Shown: positions 9,767 to 21,222, numbered from the stretch's first letter. The stretch is DNA of 56,279 bases from Streptomyces albiflavescens (GCF_014645835.1 NZ_BMMM01000002.1:1-56279), one strand, 5' to 3'. Numbers and translations: made by a program. Notes: generated by a model from the sequence alone, not told the origin.

Positions 9767-11603
9767 CCGCGACAGGCGCGGCGGCCGTGGGCGTCCGGTG
9801 CGTGCCGGGGTGTACGTCGGCTGTGGTGCGCTACTGCTGGTGGGGTGCGCCTCCATGCCCGACAGCGGAGGGCTGAGCGGGGTCGAGTCGACGCCGCGGC
9901 AGGACGCGCAGGTCCGGGTGTTCGCAAAGGCACCGCGTCAGGACGCTTCCCCCGCGGAGATCGTGCAGGGCTTCCTGGAAGCGCTGACCAGCGACGATCC
10001 CGACTACCAGACGGCGCGCCAATATCTGACGGCGAGCGCCAGGAAGGCGTGGAATCCGAACCAGACCACGACCGTGCTCGCGGAAGGTCCGAACCACGAG
10101 TCGGTGCGCGCGGGGGACGGGGAAGGCGCCCACGAGTTCCTGTACCGGCTGGGCGGCACCAAGGTCGCCACGGTGGACAAGCAGCACGCGTACGCGCCGG
10201 ACTCGGGCCCGTACAGCAGGATGGTGCATCTCACGCAGCTGAAGAAAACCAAGGAGTGGCGCATCGACGGGCTGCCCCAGGGTGTCGTGATGGGCAGGTC
10301 CGACTTCCAGCGCAACTACAAGTCGGTCAACAAGTACTACTTCGCTTCGAACGTGTCCCAAGAGACGGGCGGACAGCTGGAGACCGTCGCCGATCCGGTC
10401 TATGTGCGCAAGCAGGTGGACCCGATGACGCAGGTGGTCCGCGCGCTCCTCAAGGGCCCCACGAGTTGGCTGGACCAGGTGGTCGGTTCGAGTTTCCCCT
10501 CGGGTACGGAGCTGAAGACGGGCGTCAAGTCGCTGTCGCCCGACGACCGCAACCGGGTCACTGTGCCGCTGAACGAGAAGGCCGATCACGTCGGACAGGG
10601 GCAGTGCTCCAAGATGGCGGCCCAACTCCTCTTCACGTTCAAGGATCTGACGCCCACCGGGGTGGACGAGGTGGAGTTGCAGAAGTCGGACGGTTCGCAG
10701 CTGTGCGTGCTCACCGAGGTCCAGGCCGAGGGCATCGCCTCGAACGGTACCGAGCGTCATGCCGACTACCAGTACTTCATCGACGGCAAGCAGCGGCTCG
10801 TGCGGCTGCCCAGCAGCGGCAGCGACAAGAAGCCCGAGCCGGTGCCCGGCGCGCTGGGTGAGGGCGACAAGAAGCTGCGGGCGGCCGCGGTGTCGCGGGA
10901 CGAGAGCAGCGCGGCCGGGGTGTCGACCGACGGGACGTCGCTGTATGTCGGCTCACTGGTGTCGGGCGGTTCGCTCGGCGAAGCGGTGCTGCACAGCCAG
11001 GGCAAGTCGGCGGACGACGACCGGCTGACGACGCCCAGCTGGGACGGGCGGGGCGACCTGTGGGTGGCCGATCGCGATCCGAAGAACCCCCGGCTTCTTC
11101 TGCTGCAGAAGGGCGCGGGCGATCCGCTGGTGGTCCAGACGCCGAACCTCAACGGGCGCATCGAGGCCGTACGGGTGGCCGCCGACGGTGTGCGGATCGC
11201 GCTGATCGTCGAGAAGGACGGCAAGAGTTCGCTGCAGATCGGGCGCATCGAGCGCGACACGAAGTCCGGTGAGCCGCCTGCCGTCTCCATCATGGATCCG
11301 CGCTCCGTGGCCCCCCAGCTGGAGGAGGTCACGGCCATGTCGTGGGCCGGGGACAGCCGGCTCGTGGTGGTCGGGCGCGAGCAGGGCGGCGTGCAGCAGA
11401 TGCGATACGTCCAGGTCGACGGCTCCACTCCGGTGGGCACCGCGCCCTCCGCGCTGACGGGCGTCAAGGAGATCACGGCGTCCGAGGACGAGCGGTTGCC
11501 GCTGGTGGCGCACTCGGAGGAGGACGGCATCGTGCGGCTGTCGTCCGGGGAGCAGTGGCAGAAGGTGGTCAGGGACGGGACCGCGCCGGTCTATCCCGGA
11601 TAG
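9756..11603 (+). CDS. lpqB: Lipoprotein LpqB
   Basis: 615 aa. A lipoprotein signal peptide ends in a lipobox with Cys near residue 31 (LLLVGCASMPDSGG). A GerMN-type domain (about residues 200-320) is followed by a beta-propeller-like C-terminal region (LYVGSLVSGG, GDLWVADRDPKNPRLLL). LpqB is known to associate with MtrB and modulate MtrA signalling. GTG is chosen because AAGGGGAG lies directly upstream, and the start overlaps the mtrB end. The stop is followed at once by a degenerate tandem repeat. Confidence 0.96.
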   Translation: MGADRDRRGGRGRPVRAGVYVGCGALLLVGCASMPDSGGLSGVESTPRQDAQVRVFAKAPRQDASPAEIVQGFLEALTSDDPDYQTARQYLTASARKAWNPNQTTTVLAEGPNHESVRAGDGEGAHEFLYRLGGTKVATVDKQHAYAPDSGPYSRMVHLTQLKKTKEWRIDGLPQGVVMGRSDFQRNYKSVNKYYFASNVSQETGGQLETVADPVYVRKQVDPMTQVVRALLKGPTSWLDQVVGSSFPSGTELKTGVKSLSPDDRNRVTVPLNEKADHVGQGQCSKMAAQLLFTFKDLTPTGVDEVELQKSDGSQLCVLTEVQAEGIASNGTERHADYQYFIDGKQRLVRLPSSGSDKKPEPVPGALGEGDKKLRAAAVSRDESSAAGVSTDGTSLYVGSLVSGGSLGEAVLHSQGKSADDDRLTTPSWDGRGDLWVADRDPKNPRLLLLQKGAGDPLVVQTPNLNGRIEAVRVAADGVRIALIVEKDGKSSLQIGRIERDTKSGEPPAVSIMDPRSVAPQLEEVTAMSWAGDSRLVVVGREQGGVQQMRYVQVDGSTPVGTAPSALTGVKEITASEDERLPLVAHSEEDGIVRLSSGEQWQKVVRDGTAPVYPG

Positions 11604-11724
11604 GTCCGTGCGTCCGTCCCGGATCCGTTCGTGCGTCTGTCCCGGATCCCTTCGTGCGTCTGCCCTGGGTGGGTCCGTGCGGCTGTCCCGGGTGTGGTCC
11701 GGGCGCCGTTCCCGGGGGTGGACG
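11604..11724 (+). repeat. Degenerate ~24-bp tandem repeats after lpqB
   Basis: About five imperfect copies of a unit like TCCGTGCGTCTGTCCCGGAT begin directly after the lpqB stop codon. Weaker echoes (CTGTCCCGGG, GCCCTGGGTG, CCGGGCAAG) continue to about 11860. The whole interval 11604-11944 holds no convincing gene. It carries these repeats and then the two DnaA-box-like sites. Confidence 0.6.
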
Positions 11725-11887
11725 TGCGCGTCCTCTCCGGGCGGACCTGTTCATCTGTCCCGGGAAAGCCCGCTCCTTGCCCTGGGTGAGCCTGCCTGCC
11801 CGTTTGCCCCGGGCAAGTCTGCTTGTTTCCCCAAGTAAGTCCGCTCGCTTTCCGGGTGGGCCTGGCCGCGCGCGACGTCTGCAGGAG

Positions 11888-11910
11888 TTATCCACAGGTA
11901 GTTATCCACA
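11888..11910 (+). promoter_or_regulatory. Two consensus DnaA boxes upstream of comF
   Basis: TTATCCACA occurs twice in direct orientation, at 11888-11896 and 11902-11910, a 14-bp period, each followed by GG. This is the perfect bacterial DnaA box. The pair lies 35 bp before the comF start and far from any origin genes in this window, so a role in transcription or DnaA titration is more likely than replication initiation. Confidence 0.6.
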
Positions 11911-11944
11911 GGGGTGGCCGGTCTGCTCGTGCCTTGGCACAGTG

Positions 11945-12889
11945 ATGGGCATGCGGGGGTGGTGGCAGGACCTCACGGATCTGGTGCTGCCAGCCGAGTG
12001 CGGAGGCTGCGGGAGGCCTCGCACGGTGCTCTGCCCCGAGTGCCGTGCCGCCCTGAGTGGGGCCGTACCGCGCCGGGTGCGACCGGTGCCGGAGCCGGTC
12101 GGGCTGCCTGTGGTGCACGCGGCGGCTCCCTACGAGGACGAGGTGCGTGCGGCGCTCCTCGCCCACAAGGAGCGGGGCGCGCTGGCGCTCGCGGCGCCGC
12201 TCGGCGTGGCGCTGGCCGGGGCTGTGCGGGCAGGGCTGGGGCACCTGCGACGTCCTGGTCCGGGCGGGCGGCCGATGGCTCCGGACGGGCGGCTGGGGCC
12301 CAGGAAGGGGGAAGCGCGGGGCGAGGGTGGTCGGCCGGGGTTCGGCGACGGACAGCCGATGTCGGCGCAGAGCGGACGGGGTCGGCCGGAGGCTGCCGCC
12401 GGAGTCGTCCCGGGGCCCTTGCTGCTGGTTCCGGTGCCGTCGTCGCGGCGGGCGGTGCGGGCGCGGGGTCATGATCCGGCGCGGCGGATCGCGCTCGCGG
12501 CCGCGGGTGAGCTGAGGCGTACGGGGATGTCGGCCCGGGTGCTGAGCGTGCTGGTGCAGCGGCGTGCCGTGGCCGACCAGTCAGGGCTCAACTCCCGGCA
12601 GCGGCTGGACAATCTTGCGGGCGCCCTGGAAGTGGCCGCCGTGGGTGCCCGGTTGCTGGCGGACGGTGGCAGGGTCGTGCTCGTGGACGACCTGATGACG
12701 ACGGGCGCCTCGTTGACGGAGGCGGCGCGGGCCGTACGGGCCGCGCGGGCAAGGGCGCAGGGGACGGATGTGACAGAGGTGGTGCGGCGAATGGCGGGTA
12801 CGGGTGAACTTGGCGACGTCGGCGGCGGAACGATCTGTGCGGCCGTGGTCGCAGCCGCACCGGACTCTTTCGAAATAAACCGGAACTGA
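11945..12889 (+). CDS. ComF family phosphoribosyltransferase-like protein
   Basis: 314 aa from ATG 11945 (312 aa from 11951). N-terminal Cys pairs CGGC and CPEC form the zinc-ribbon-like element of ComF/GntX proteins. The C-terminus has the type I PRTase PRPP-binding motif VVLVDDLMTTGAS, preceded by QRRAVADQSGLNSRQRLDNL. A low-complexity Gly/Arg-rich insertion (about residues 100-155) separates the two halves and is absent from shorter homologues. In naturally competent bacteria ComF assists DNA uptake. Its role in Streptomyces is unclear. No good ribosome site is visible, so the exact start is uncertain. An AT-richer gap follows before hpf. Confidence 0.9.
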   Translation: MGMRGWWQDLTDLVLPAECGGCGRPRTVLCPECRAALSGAVPRRVRPVPEPVGLPVVHAAAPYEDEVRAALLAHKERGALALAAPLGVALAGAVRAGLGHLRRPGPGGRPMAPDGRLGPRKGEARGEGGRPGFGDGQPMSAQSGRGRPEAAAGVVPGPLLLVPVPSSRRAVRARGHDPARRIALAAAGELRRTGMSARVLSVLVQRRAVADQSGLNSRQRLDNLAGALEVAAVGARLLADGGRVVLVDDLMTTGASLTEAARAVRAARARAQGTDVTEVVRRMAGTGELGDVGGGTICAAVVAAAPDSFEINRN

Positions 12890-13203
12890 CTGAGAACTTG
12901 CATCGTTGCAGGTAATGAGAGGGTCAATTCACCTGAATGGAGGTACGCCGCAGTAGAGGGTGACGACATCCGTCCGGGCGAGATATGTTCGGTTGTGAGG
13001 CAATGGCGCTGGCCGTACCTCGCCAATCCGAATGTTGTCCTGCGGGTTTTCGCAATCACCCGCCTCGGTGGGGTGTAGATCTTGTCCTTGGGGGAGGAGG
13101 AGGTGAAAGTCACCGAGTCCGAGGTTCCGGGACACACCGGAGCCTGGTGCAAAAGGGAGATGCTCCGCCAGTGGAGCGGGGCTATCCGGGAACGGAGTTC
13201 TGC
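12890..13203 (+). other. hpf upstream region, no gene seen
   Basis: This 314-bp gap is relatively AT-rich for the window. I see no coding sequence with convincing features. It should carry the hpf promoter(s), but I could not assign a sigma factor site with confidence. The hpf reading frame is open upstream across this gap, but its translation lacks HPF similarity before 13204. Confidence 0.5.
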
Positions 13204-13896
13204 GTGGACATCGTCGTCAAGGGCCGCAAGACCGAGGTGCCCGAGCGGTTCCGCAAGCACGTGGCCGAGAAGCTGAAGCTGGAGAAGATCCAGAAGCTCG
13301 ATGGCAAGGTGATCAGCCTCGACGTCGAGGTGTCCAAGGAGCCCAACCCCCGACAGGCAGACCGTAGCGACCGAGTGGAGATCACGCTCCGCTCCCGCGG
13401 TCCGGTGATCCGGGCGGAGGCAGCAGCAAGCGACCCGTATGCAGCACTCGACCTGGCCGCGGACAAACTCGAAGCCCGGCTGCGCAAGCAGCACGACAAG
13501 CGCTATACCCGCCGTGGCAACGGCAGGATCTCGGCCGCCGAGGTCGCCGACCATGTCCCGGGTGCCGCGACGCTGAACGGCAACGGCAGCGTCGTCCACG
13601 ACGAGGAGCCGGAGGGTGTGCCGACCAAGAAGATCGGCTCCCTCGAGATCATGGGGGAAGGCCCCTGCGTCGTCCGCGAGAAGACCCACGTGGCCGCCCC
13701 GATGACGCTCAACCAGGCTCTCTACGAGATGGAGCTGGTCGGGCACGACTTCTATCTGTTCGTCGACTCCGAGACGAAGGAACCGAGTGTCGTCTATCGG
13801 CGGCACGCGTACGACTACGGTGTCATCCACCTCAGTACGGACCCGATGGTCGCCCAGGCCGGAGCGGATGCGCCGGGCGGTGCGCTCGGCGGCTGA
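13204..13896 (+). CDS. hpf: Long-form ribosome hibernation promoting factor
   Basis: 230 aa. The N-terminal HPF/YfiA domain starts with VDIVVKGRKTEVPERFRKHV and includes the beta strand EITLRSRGPVIRAEA. A flexible linker (about residues 110-160) joins it to the C-terminal dimerisation domain with PMTLNQALYEMELVGHDFYLFVD and VVYRRHAYDYGVIHL. Long HPF dimerises 70S ribosomes into inactive 100S particles in stationary phase or stress. The GTG start matches the conserved N-terminus and has GGAG a few bases upstream. The long gap before it and a strong terminator after it suggest a monocistronic unit. Confidence 0.95.
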   Translation: MDIVVKGRKTEVPERFRKHVAEKLKLEKIQKLDGKVISLDVEVSKEPNPRQADRSDRVEITLRSRGPVIRAEAAASDPYAALDLAADKLEARLRKQHDKRYTRRGNGRISAAEVADHVPGAATLNGNGSVVHDEEPEGVPTKKIGSLEIMGEGPCVVREKTHVAAPMTLNQALYEMELVGHDFYLFVDSETKEPSVVYRRHAYDYGVIHLSTDPMVAQAGADAPGGALGG

Positions 13897-13916
13897 CCCT
13901 CCCCGGTGACAGCTGA

Positions 13917-13959
13917 ACCGGTGCCCCTGGAATGCGTGTGCGCCCCCAGGGGCACCGGT
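13917..13959 (+). terminator. Hairpin terminator after hpf
   Basis: A perfect 14-bp inverted repeat (13917-13930 with 13946-13959) with a 15-base loop lies 20 bp past the hpf stop. There is no U tract, as is common in Streptomyces. Confidence 0.7.
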
Positions 13960-14102
13960 GTGCGACCACTTCGCGACCCGCTCTGTCACCGCACTGTCGT
14001 CCGGGCATGGAATCATGGCCGCACCGGCCCCAACCGGTGGGCCGTTGCCTTGGGTTGGCGATGGCACAGAAACACAGGCCACGGCCTTCAGGGGGAGGAA
14101 CG

Positions 14103-14849
14103 ATGGCGGACAGCTTCGGACCGATGCGTGACGAGGATGCCGACGACGGCGTCGTCGGCATGGGCCCGGACGCGGGCACTCCACGCAAGGAGCCCATCAG
14201 GGTCCTTGTGGTGGACGATCACGCCCTTTTCCGCCGCGGTCTGGAGATCGTGCTCGCGGCCGAGGAGGACATCCAGGTCGTCGGCGAGGCGGGCGACGGG
14301 GCGGAGGCGGTCGACAAGGCCGCCGATCTGCTGCCCGACATCGTGCTGATGGACGTACGCATGCCGAAGCGGGGCGGCATCGAGGCGTGCACCTCCATCA
14401 AGGAGGTGGCCCCCAGCGCGAAGATCATCATGCTGACGATCAGTGACGAGGAGGCCGACCTCTACGACGCGATCAAGGCGGGCGCGACGGGCTATCTCCT
14501 CAAGGAGATCTCCACGGACGAGGTGGCCACCGCCATTCGCGCGGTGGCCGACGGGCAGTCGCAGATCAGTCCCTCGATGGCGTCGAAACTCCTCACCGAG
14601 TTCAAGTCGATGATCCAGCGGACGGACGAGCGCCGGCTGGTACCCGCGCCGCGGCTCACCGATCGCGAGCTGGAGGTCCTCAAGCTCGTCGCCACGGGGA
14701 TGAACAACCGGGACATCGCCAAGGAGTTGTTCATCTCCGAGAACACGGTGAAGAACCATGTGCGCAACATCCTGGAGAAGCTGCAGCTGCACTCCAGGAT
14801 GGAGGCCGTGGTGTACGCGATGCGGGAGAAGATCCTCGAGATCCGGTAG
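14103..14849 (+). CDS. LuxR-family (NarL-type) orphan response regulator
   Basis: 248 aa. An N-terminal extension of ~30 residues precedes the receiver domain (PIRVLVVDDHALFRRGLEIVL), with phospho-acceptor D84 in IVLMDVRMPKRGG, switch Thr in IIMLTISDEE and Lys in GYLLKEIS. The LuxR helix-turn-helix follows (LTDRELEVLKLVATGMNN, ISENTVKNHVRNIL). No sensor kinase is adjacent, so it is an orphan regulator, conserved beside hpf in Streptomyces. Start ATG 14103 has GGGGGAGGAACG directly upstream. Targets cannot be deduced from the sequence. Confidence 0.95.
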   Translation: MADSFGPMRDEDADDGVVGMGPDAGTPRKEPIRVLVVDDHALFRRGLEIVLAAEEDIQVVGEAGDGAEAVDKAADLLPDIVLMDVRMPKRGGIEACTSIKEVAPSAKIIMLTISDEEADLYDAIKAGATGYLLKEISTDEVATAIRAVADGQSQISPSMASKLLTEFKSMIQRTDERRLVPAPRLTDRELEVLKLVATGMNNRDIAKELFISENTVKNHVRNILEKLQLHSRMEAVVYAMREKILEIR

Positions 14850-14896
14850 TCAGGCGGCCGACTACGGCTGTGGTGCTCGGTCGGCCCGGCCTGTGG

Positions 14897-16087
14897 CTAC
14901 GCGAGGGCGCGGGACAGCTCTCTGGTGAGCGGCTCGCGCAGCTCCGGCGCGTCCACCCGCTCCACCCGTACGTCCGTGCAGTCCACCCAGCTCGCTGCCT
15001 CGACCAGGGCCTGGGCCACGGCCGGGACGGCCTTGGCGCCGTCCAGGGTGACCTGCTTGGCGACCAGGGTGCGGCCCTCGCGGGCGGGGTCCACGCGGCC
15101 GACGAGGTGGCCACCGGCCAGCACCGGCATGGCGAAGTAGCCGTAGATCCGCTTCGGCTTGGGTGTGTACGCCTCCAGACGGTGGGTGAAGCCGAAGATC
15201 CGCTCCGTGCGGGCCCGTTCCCAGATGAGTGAGTCGAACGGGGACAGCAGGGTCGTACGGTGGCGGCCGCGCGGGGCCGTCTCCAGTGCCGCCGGGTCGG
15301 CCCACGCCGACTTGCCCCAGCCCTCCACCGTCACCGGGACCAGTCCCGAGTCCGCGATCACCGCGTCGACCTGCTCGCCCTTGAGGCGGTGGTAGTCGGC
15401 GATGTCCGCGCGCGTGCCGACGCCGAGGGACTGTCCCGCGAGGCGGACGAGGCGGCGCAGGCACTCCGTGTCGTCCAGTTCGTCGTGGAGCAGCGCGTCG
15501 GGGATGGCGCGCTCGGCGAGGTCGTACACCCGCTTCCAGCCGCGGCGCTCCGCGCACACCACCTCGCCGTACATCAGGGCGCGCTCGACGGCGACCTTGG
15601 TGCCCGACCAGTCCCACCACTCGCTGGTCTTCTTCGCGCCGCCCAACTCCGTGGCTGTGAGAGGGCCTTCGGTGCGGAGCTGCTTGATGACCTGGTCGTA
15701 GGTGCCGTCGGGCAAGGCGTGGTTCCAGTGCGGGCGGGCTCGGTAGGCGCGGCGGCGGAAGGCGAAGTGGGGCCACTCCTCGACGGGGAGGATGCAGGCT
15801 GCGTGGGACCAGTACTCGAAGGCGTGCGGTGCGCCGTCCGAGCCCGGCGTCCAGTAGGCGGTGTCGACCGTTGTGCGGCCCACCGTGCCCAGGCGGGCGT
15901 ACGGGATGAGTTCGTGGGAGCGGGCGAGGACGGAGATGGTGTCGAGTTGGACCGCGCCCAGGTGCCGCAGGACTCCGCGGACGCCGGCCCTGCGGTCCGG
16001 GGCGCCCAGGAAACCCTGGGCCCGGAGGGCGATGCGGCGGGCTTCGTCGGCGGAGAGTTCGGCGGTGGGACGCGGGAGACTCGTCAT
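14897..16087 (-). CDS. YcaQ-like winged-helix DNA glycosylase family protein
   Basis: 396 aa. The N-terminal region shows LSADEARRIALRAQGFL and AVQLDTISVLARSHELIPYARLG, the signature of the winged-helix crosslink-repair glycosylase (YcaQ/AlkX) family, including the conserved Q-x-D segment. Next come FEYWSHAACILPVEEWPHFAFRR and the C-terminal LLSPFDSLIWERARTERIFGF and KRIYGYFAMPVLAGG. E. coli YcaQ unhooks interstrand DNA crosslinks. Paralogues in actinomycetes include enzymes that protect producers from their own alkylating antibiotics, but nothing nearby suggests such a cluster. ATG 16087 is chosen; GTG 16093 is an alternative. Convergent with the response regulator. Confidence 0.85.
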   Translation of the reverse strand: MTSLPRPTAELSADEARRIALRAQGFLGAPDRRAGVRGVLRHLGAVQLDTISVLARSHELIPYARLGTVGRTTVDTAYWTPGSDGAPHAFEYWSHAACILPVEEWPHFAFRRRAYRARPHWNHALPDGTYDQVIKQLRTEGPLTATELGGAKKTSEWWDWSGTKVAVERALMYGEVVCAERRGWKRVYDLAERAIPDALLHDELDDTECLRRLVRLAGQSLGVGTRADIADYHRLKGEQVDAVIADSGLVPVTVEGWGKSAWADPAALETAPRGRHRTTLLSPFDSLIWERARTERIFGFTHRLEAYTPKPKRIYGYFAMPVLAGGHLVGRVDPAREGRTLVAKQVTLDGAKAVPAVAQALVEAASWVDCTDVRVERVDAPELREPLTRELSRALA

Positions 16088-16192
16088 GCCCACACGGTAG
16101 GCGGTGCCACTGACAACGGGGCCGGCCTGGGGTTTGGGGGCCGCCGGGCCCGAGAGCGTCCGGTTTGCGGGTGGCCGGCGTGGGTGTCTTTC

Positions 16193-16335
16193 AGGGGGAT
16201 TTCACCCCCTCCGCCCCTACCCTCCCCAAGCTCTCGGTTTCGCTCGGGCAGGCCCGCCTTTGTCCCTGGGGGCTGCCGTCCCCGACCCCCGCAGTCGGCC
16301 TTGACGGCCTCGTCCTCAAACGCCGGACGGGCTGG
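16193..16335. repeat. Dispersed Streptomyces intergenic repeat between YcaQ and GNAT genes
   Basis: The interval contains a small hairpin (AGGGGG 16193-16198 with CCCCCT 16205-16210). A minus-strand copy of the CGAGCGAAACCGAG...GGGGAG repeat follows at about 16222-16252. Then comes a segment whose minus strand reads GTTTGAGGACGAGGCCGTC, a sequence I recognise as widespread between Streptomyces genes. The GNAT stop codon is inside that last part. Confidence 0.6.
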
Positions 16336-16900
16336 ATGGCGCCGGGAGGTACGGGGCCGTCGACGGGATGCCCAAGTCCGAGGGGAGCAAGGAACCCACC
16401 CAGCAGTCCCGGCGTACTCCCTTGTTGTTGATGGCTGAGCGGAGGGTGCCCTCCACCGTGAAGCCGGCTCGTTCGGCCACCGCGCGGGAGCCGGTGTTGC
16501 CGACTTCGGCGCGCCATTCGACGCGGTCGACGGACAGATCCGTGAAGGCCCAGCGGGCGGCGGTGGTGGCGGCTTCGGTGATGTAGCCGTTGCCTCGATG
16601 TTCCTTCGCCGTCCAGAAGCCGATCTCGCCGACGCCCAGGGAGCGCATGGTGATGGCGAGCATGCCCACCAGCTCCCCGGAGGGGAGGAAGACGCCGAAG
16701 GTGAACATGGAGCCGTCCGACCAGCCGTCGGGCACCATCTGGTCCGTGAAGCTCACCGCGTGCTCGCGCAGATAGGGCGACGGGATCGTGGTCCAGCGCT
16801 GGATGTCGGGGTCCTGGACGGCGTCGTACACGGTGTCCGTGTCGTGCGGGCCCACGGTGCGCAGGACGAGACGGTCGGTAGTCAGGGTGACGGGGTCCAT
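16316..16900 (-). CDS. GNAT family N-acetyltransferase
   Basis: 194 aa. It begins LTTDRLVLRTVGPHD, the usual opening of RimJ/RimL-type acetyltransferases. The acetyl-CoA site appears as IGFWTAKEHRGNGYITEA (R/Q-x-x-G-x-G/A motif in HRGNGY), followed by VEWRAEVGNTGSRAVAERAGF. These enzymes acetylate protein N-termini or small amines; the substrate is not predictable. ATG 16900 is chosen; an in-frame ATG at 16936 with AAGGA directly before it is possible. The last codons (PSGV, stop) fall inside a dispersed intergenic repeat, so the C-terminus may have been altered by repeat insertion. Confidence 0.88.
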   Translation of the reverse strand: MDPVTLTTDRLVLRTVGPHDTDTVYDAVQDPDIQRWTTIPSPYLREHAVSFTDQMVPDGWSDGSMFTFGVFLPSGELVGMLAITMRSLGVGEIGFWTAKEHRGNGYITEAATTAARWAFTDLSVDRVEWRAEVGNTGSRAVAERAGFTVEGTLRSAINNKGVRRDCWVGSLLPSDLGIPSTAPYLPAPSSPSGV

Positions 16901-17144
16901 CGGCCGATTCTGCTCGGGCAACCGGAAGGACGCCATTCCTTTGCTGTGAGTGAGAGAGCCATTACTTTACGCAGCGAGAACGCGGCACCTTCAGCAACCC
17001 CCGTCCGTTGTCCTAGTGGCTGTCACTGGCAGACCTCCCGGCGCGGTGTGGTCCTCGCTTACGATGGCCGTTGCTCAAGCTGTGATTTGTCACTGTCATT
17101 GAAACCGACCGTCCCAGGCCCGACCGGCAAGGAGACAAACCCCC

Positions 17145-19958
<2,814 letters not shown>

Positions 19959-20015
19959 CGGTCGCCGCGGGCGGGCGGTAGCGCCGCCGCGCAGCGCCGG
20001 TCACGGTCGCTTGTG

Positions 20016-20044
20016 AGGGCCGGGCACCTTGGGTGCCCGGCCCT
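20016..20044. terminator. Terminator between secA and convergent gene
   Basis: AGGGCCGGGCACC (20016-20028) pairs perfectly with GGTGCCCGGCCCT (20032-20044) around a TTG loop. It is followed by TTGCGTT. It lies between two convergent genes and could serve both. Confidence 0.85.
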
Positions 20045-20082
20045 TTGCGTTGCCGGAGGAGGGCGGACGGCCGCGGGTCGGT

Positions 20083-20877
20083 TCAGTCGTCGTCCGCGTG
20101 GGGCATGCGCGGACCGCCGAGCTCCACCGCCGTGCAGCGCCAGCGCAGGTCCGGGCCCTGTTCCAGGCGGAACGCCATGGCGCGCAGCTGTTCGCCGGCG
20201 CCGATGCGGGCGAAGGCCTCGATCGCGCCCGGGCGCGGTACGTAGTAGCCGATGTCGCGGACGACCGGTCGGGTGCCGCGGGCGCGCAGGGGGCCGCGCT
20301 CGGCGAGCCAGGCCAGTTCGTCGTAGGCACGGCCCGCGGTGTGACGCAGCATGCAGTGGACGGGGCGCCGACCGCTCAGTACGGCGAGCAGACGGTCGGC
20401 GAAGAGGTCGGTGGGGCGGGGTTGGGGAGTGGGCCTGCGCGGGACATCGGCGGGTGCGGTGACTGGCGCGGCTCCGCCACCGGGGAACGGCGAGGGCGCG
20501 GTGTCGCCCCGTGCCGGGCTGTCGCCCTGTGCGGGGCGCAGGGGGCCGCGGGCGGGTGTCGTCAGCAGGGCGGCCGCCGGTGCCTCCAGGGACGCGCCCG
20601 CGCCCGGTGGGGCCGGTTGTGGTGCGCGTGCGCCCGGTGGGGTGGGTCGTGACGCACCTGCGCCCGGTGGGGTGGGTCGTGACGCACCTGCGCCCGGTGG
20701 GGTCGGCCGAGGTGCACCCGCGCCGGGCGGCGCCGACGGTGGGGTGCCGCCCGGGGTCCTGCGCGGTGCTCCTGCTCCCGGCGTGCGGGGTGGCGCGCCG
20801 CCCGGGCGGCGGGTGTCCTGGCGGCCGGGTGGGCGGGCGCCCGGGTGGCGCTTCGTCCTGGTCATCACCTTGTTCAT
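20083..20877 (-). CDS. Rv3235-like protein with Pro-rich N-terminal repeats
   Basis: 264 aa. The N-terminal half is basic then Pro/Gly/Ala-rich, with imperfect decapeptide repeats of the form PPGAGASRPT. The C-terminal ~110 residues (PTDLFADRLLAVLSGRRPVHCMLRH, AYDELAWLAERG, VGYYV-type strand, RAMAFRLEQGPDLRWRCTAVELGG) match the small Rv3235-type protein encoded next to secA in mycobacteria and streptomycetes. Its function is not known. ATG 20877 (or 20865) is preceded by GGGGACGAC. Convergent with secA and separated from it by a strong terminator. Confidence 0.82.
   Translation of the reverse strand: MNKVMTRTKRHPGARPPGRQDTRRPGGAPPRTPGAGAPRRTPGGTPPSAPPGAGAPRPTPPGAGASRPTPPGAGASRPTPPGARAPQPAPPGAGASLEAPAAALLTTPARGPLRPAQGDSPARGDTAPSPFPGGGAAPVTAPADVPRRPTPQPRPTDLFADRLLAVLSGRRPVHCMLRHTAGRAYDELAWLAERGPLRARGTRPVVRDIGYYVPRPGAIEAFARIGAGEQLRAMAFRLEQGPDLRWRCTAVELGGPRMPHADDD
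20601..20730 (-). repeat. 30-bp in-frame tandem repeats in the Rv3235-like gene
   Basis: CGCCCGGTGG recurs at 20601, 20631, 20661 and 20691, with a variant at 20721. The two central 30-bp units appear identical. Because 30 is a multiple of 3, the array encodes decapeptide repeats without shifting frame, so unit number can vary without breaking the gene. Confidence 0.85.
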
Positions 20878-21222
20878 GCGTCGTCCCCGCTCGTTGGGGC
20901 CCGATTGATACCGGGCGGTAACTTTCGCGTTGGGGATCTTGTACGAGGCGGGTGCGGGCCTCCGCAAGGACGCCGGACGCGCGCCGGAGCGGCCGGAAAG
21001 TTCACCTATCAGGGTGGCCGGACGGTGTGCGGGCCTTGGTGGGAGCGGGGTGTACCGGGTGAATCCGTGGCCCGGGGTGGACGCCCCGGAGGGTGCGGTC
21101 GGGGGCTCGAAAGGGGACGCCCGCACGTATCCTGAAGGCCCTCCCGGGAGGCGCGGGACCGCCCTCCTCGGAGCCCTCCGACTGCGAAGATCGGAGCCCT
21201 CCGACTACGAAAGTGGCCAGCC
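20878..21222. other. Divergent intergenic region, 345 bp
   Basis: This lies between the Rv3235-like gene (minus) and the DUF6912-like gene (plus) and should hold both promoters. A 20-bp direct repeat with one difference (TCGGAGCCCTCCGACT followed by G or A, then CGAA) occurs twice at about 21168-21211, just before the DUF6912 start. No gene is seen. Confidence 0.55.

Noticed and set aside
11888..11910. A replication origin
   Set aside because: Only two DnaA boxes, no AT-rich unwinding region and no dnaA/dnaN neighbours, so a regulatory site is more likely.
12985..13203. An N-terminally extended HPF starting at 12985
   Set aside because: The extra residues have no HPF similarity, and GTG 13204 gives the conserved N-terminus with a ribosome site.
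20351..21135. Several plus-strand open frames over the Rv3235-like gene, rich in Gly, Arg and Pro
   Set aside because: They are opposite-strand readings of the Pro-rich repeats and show no family features.
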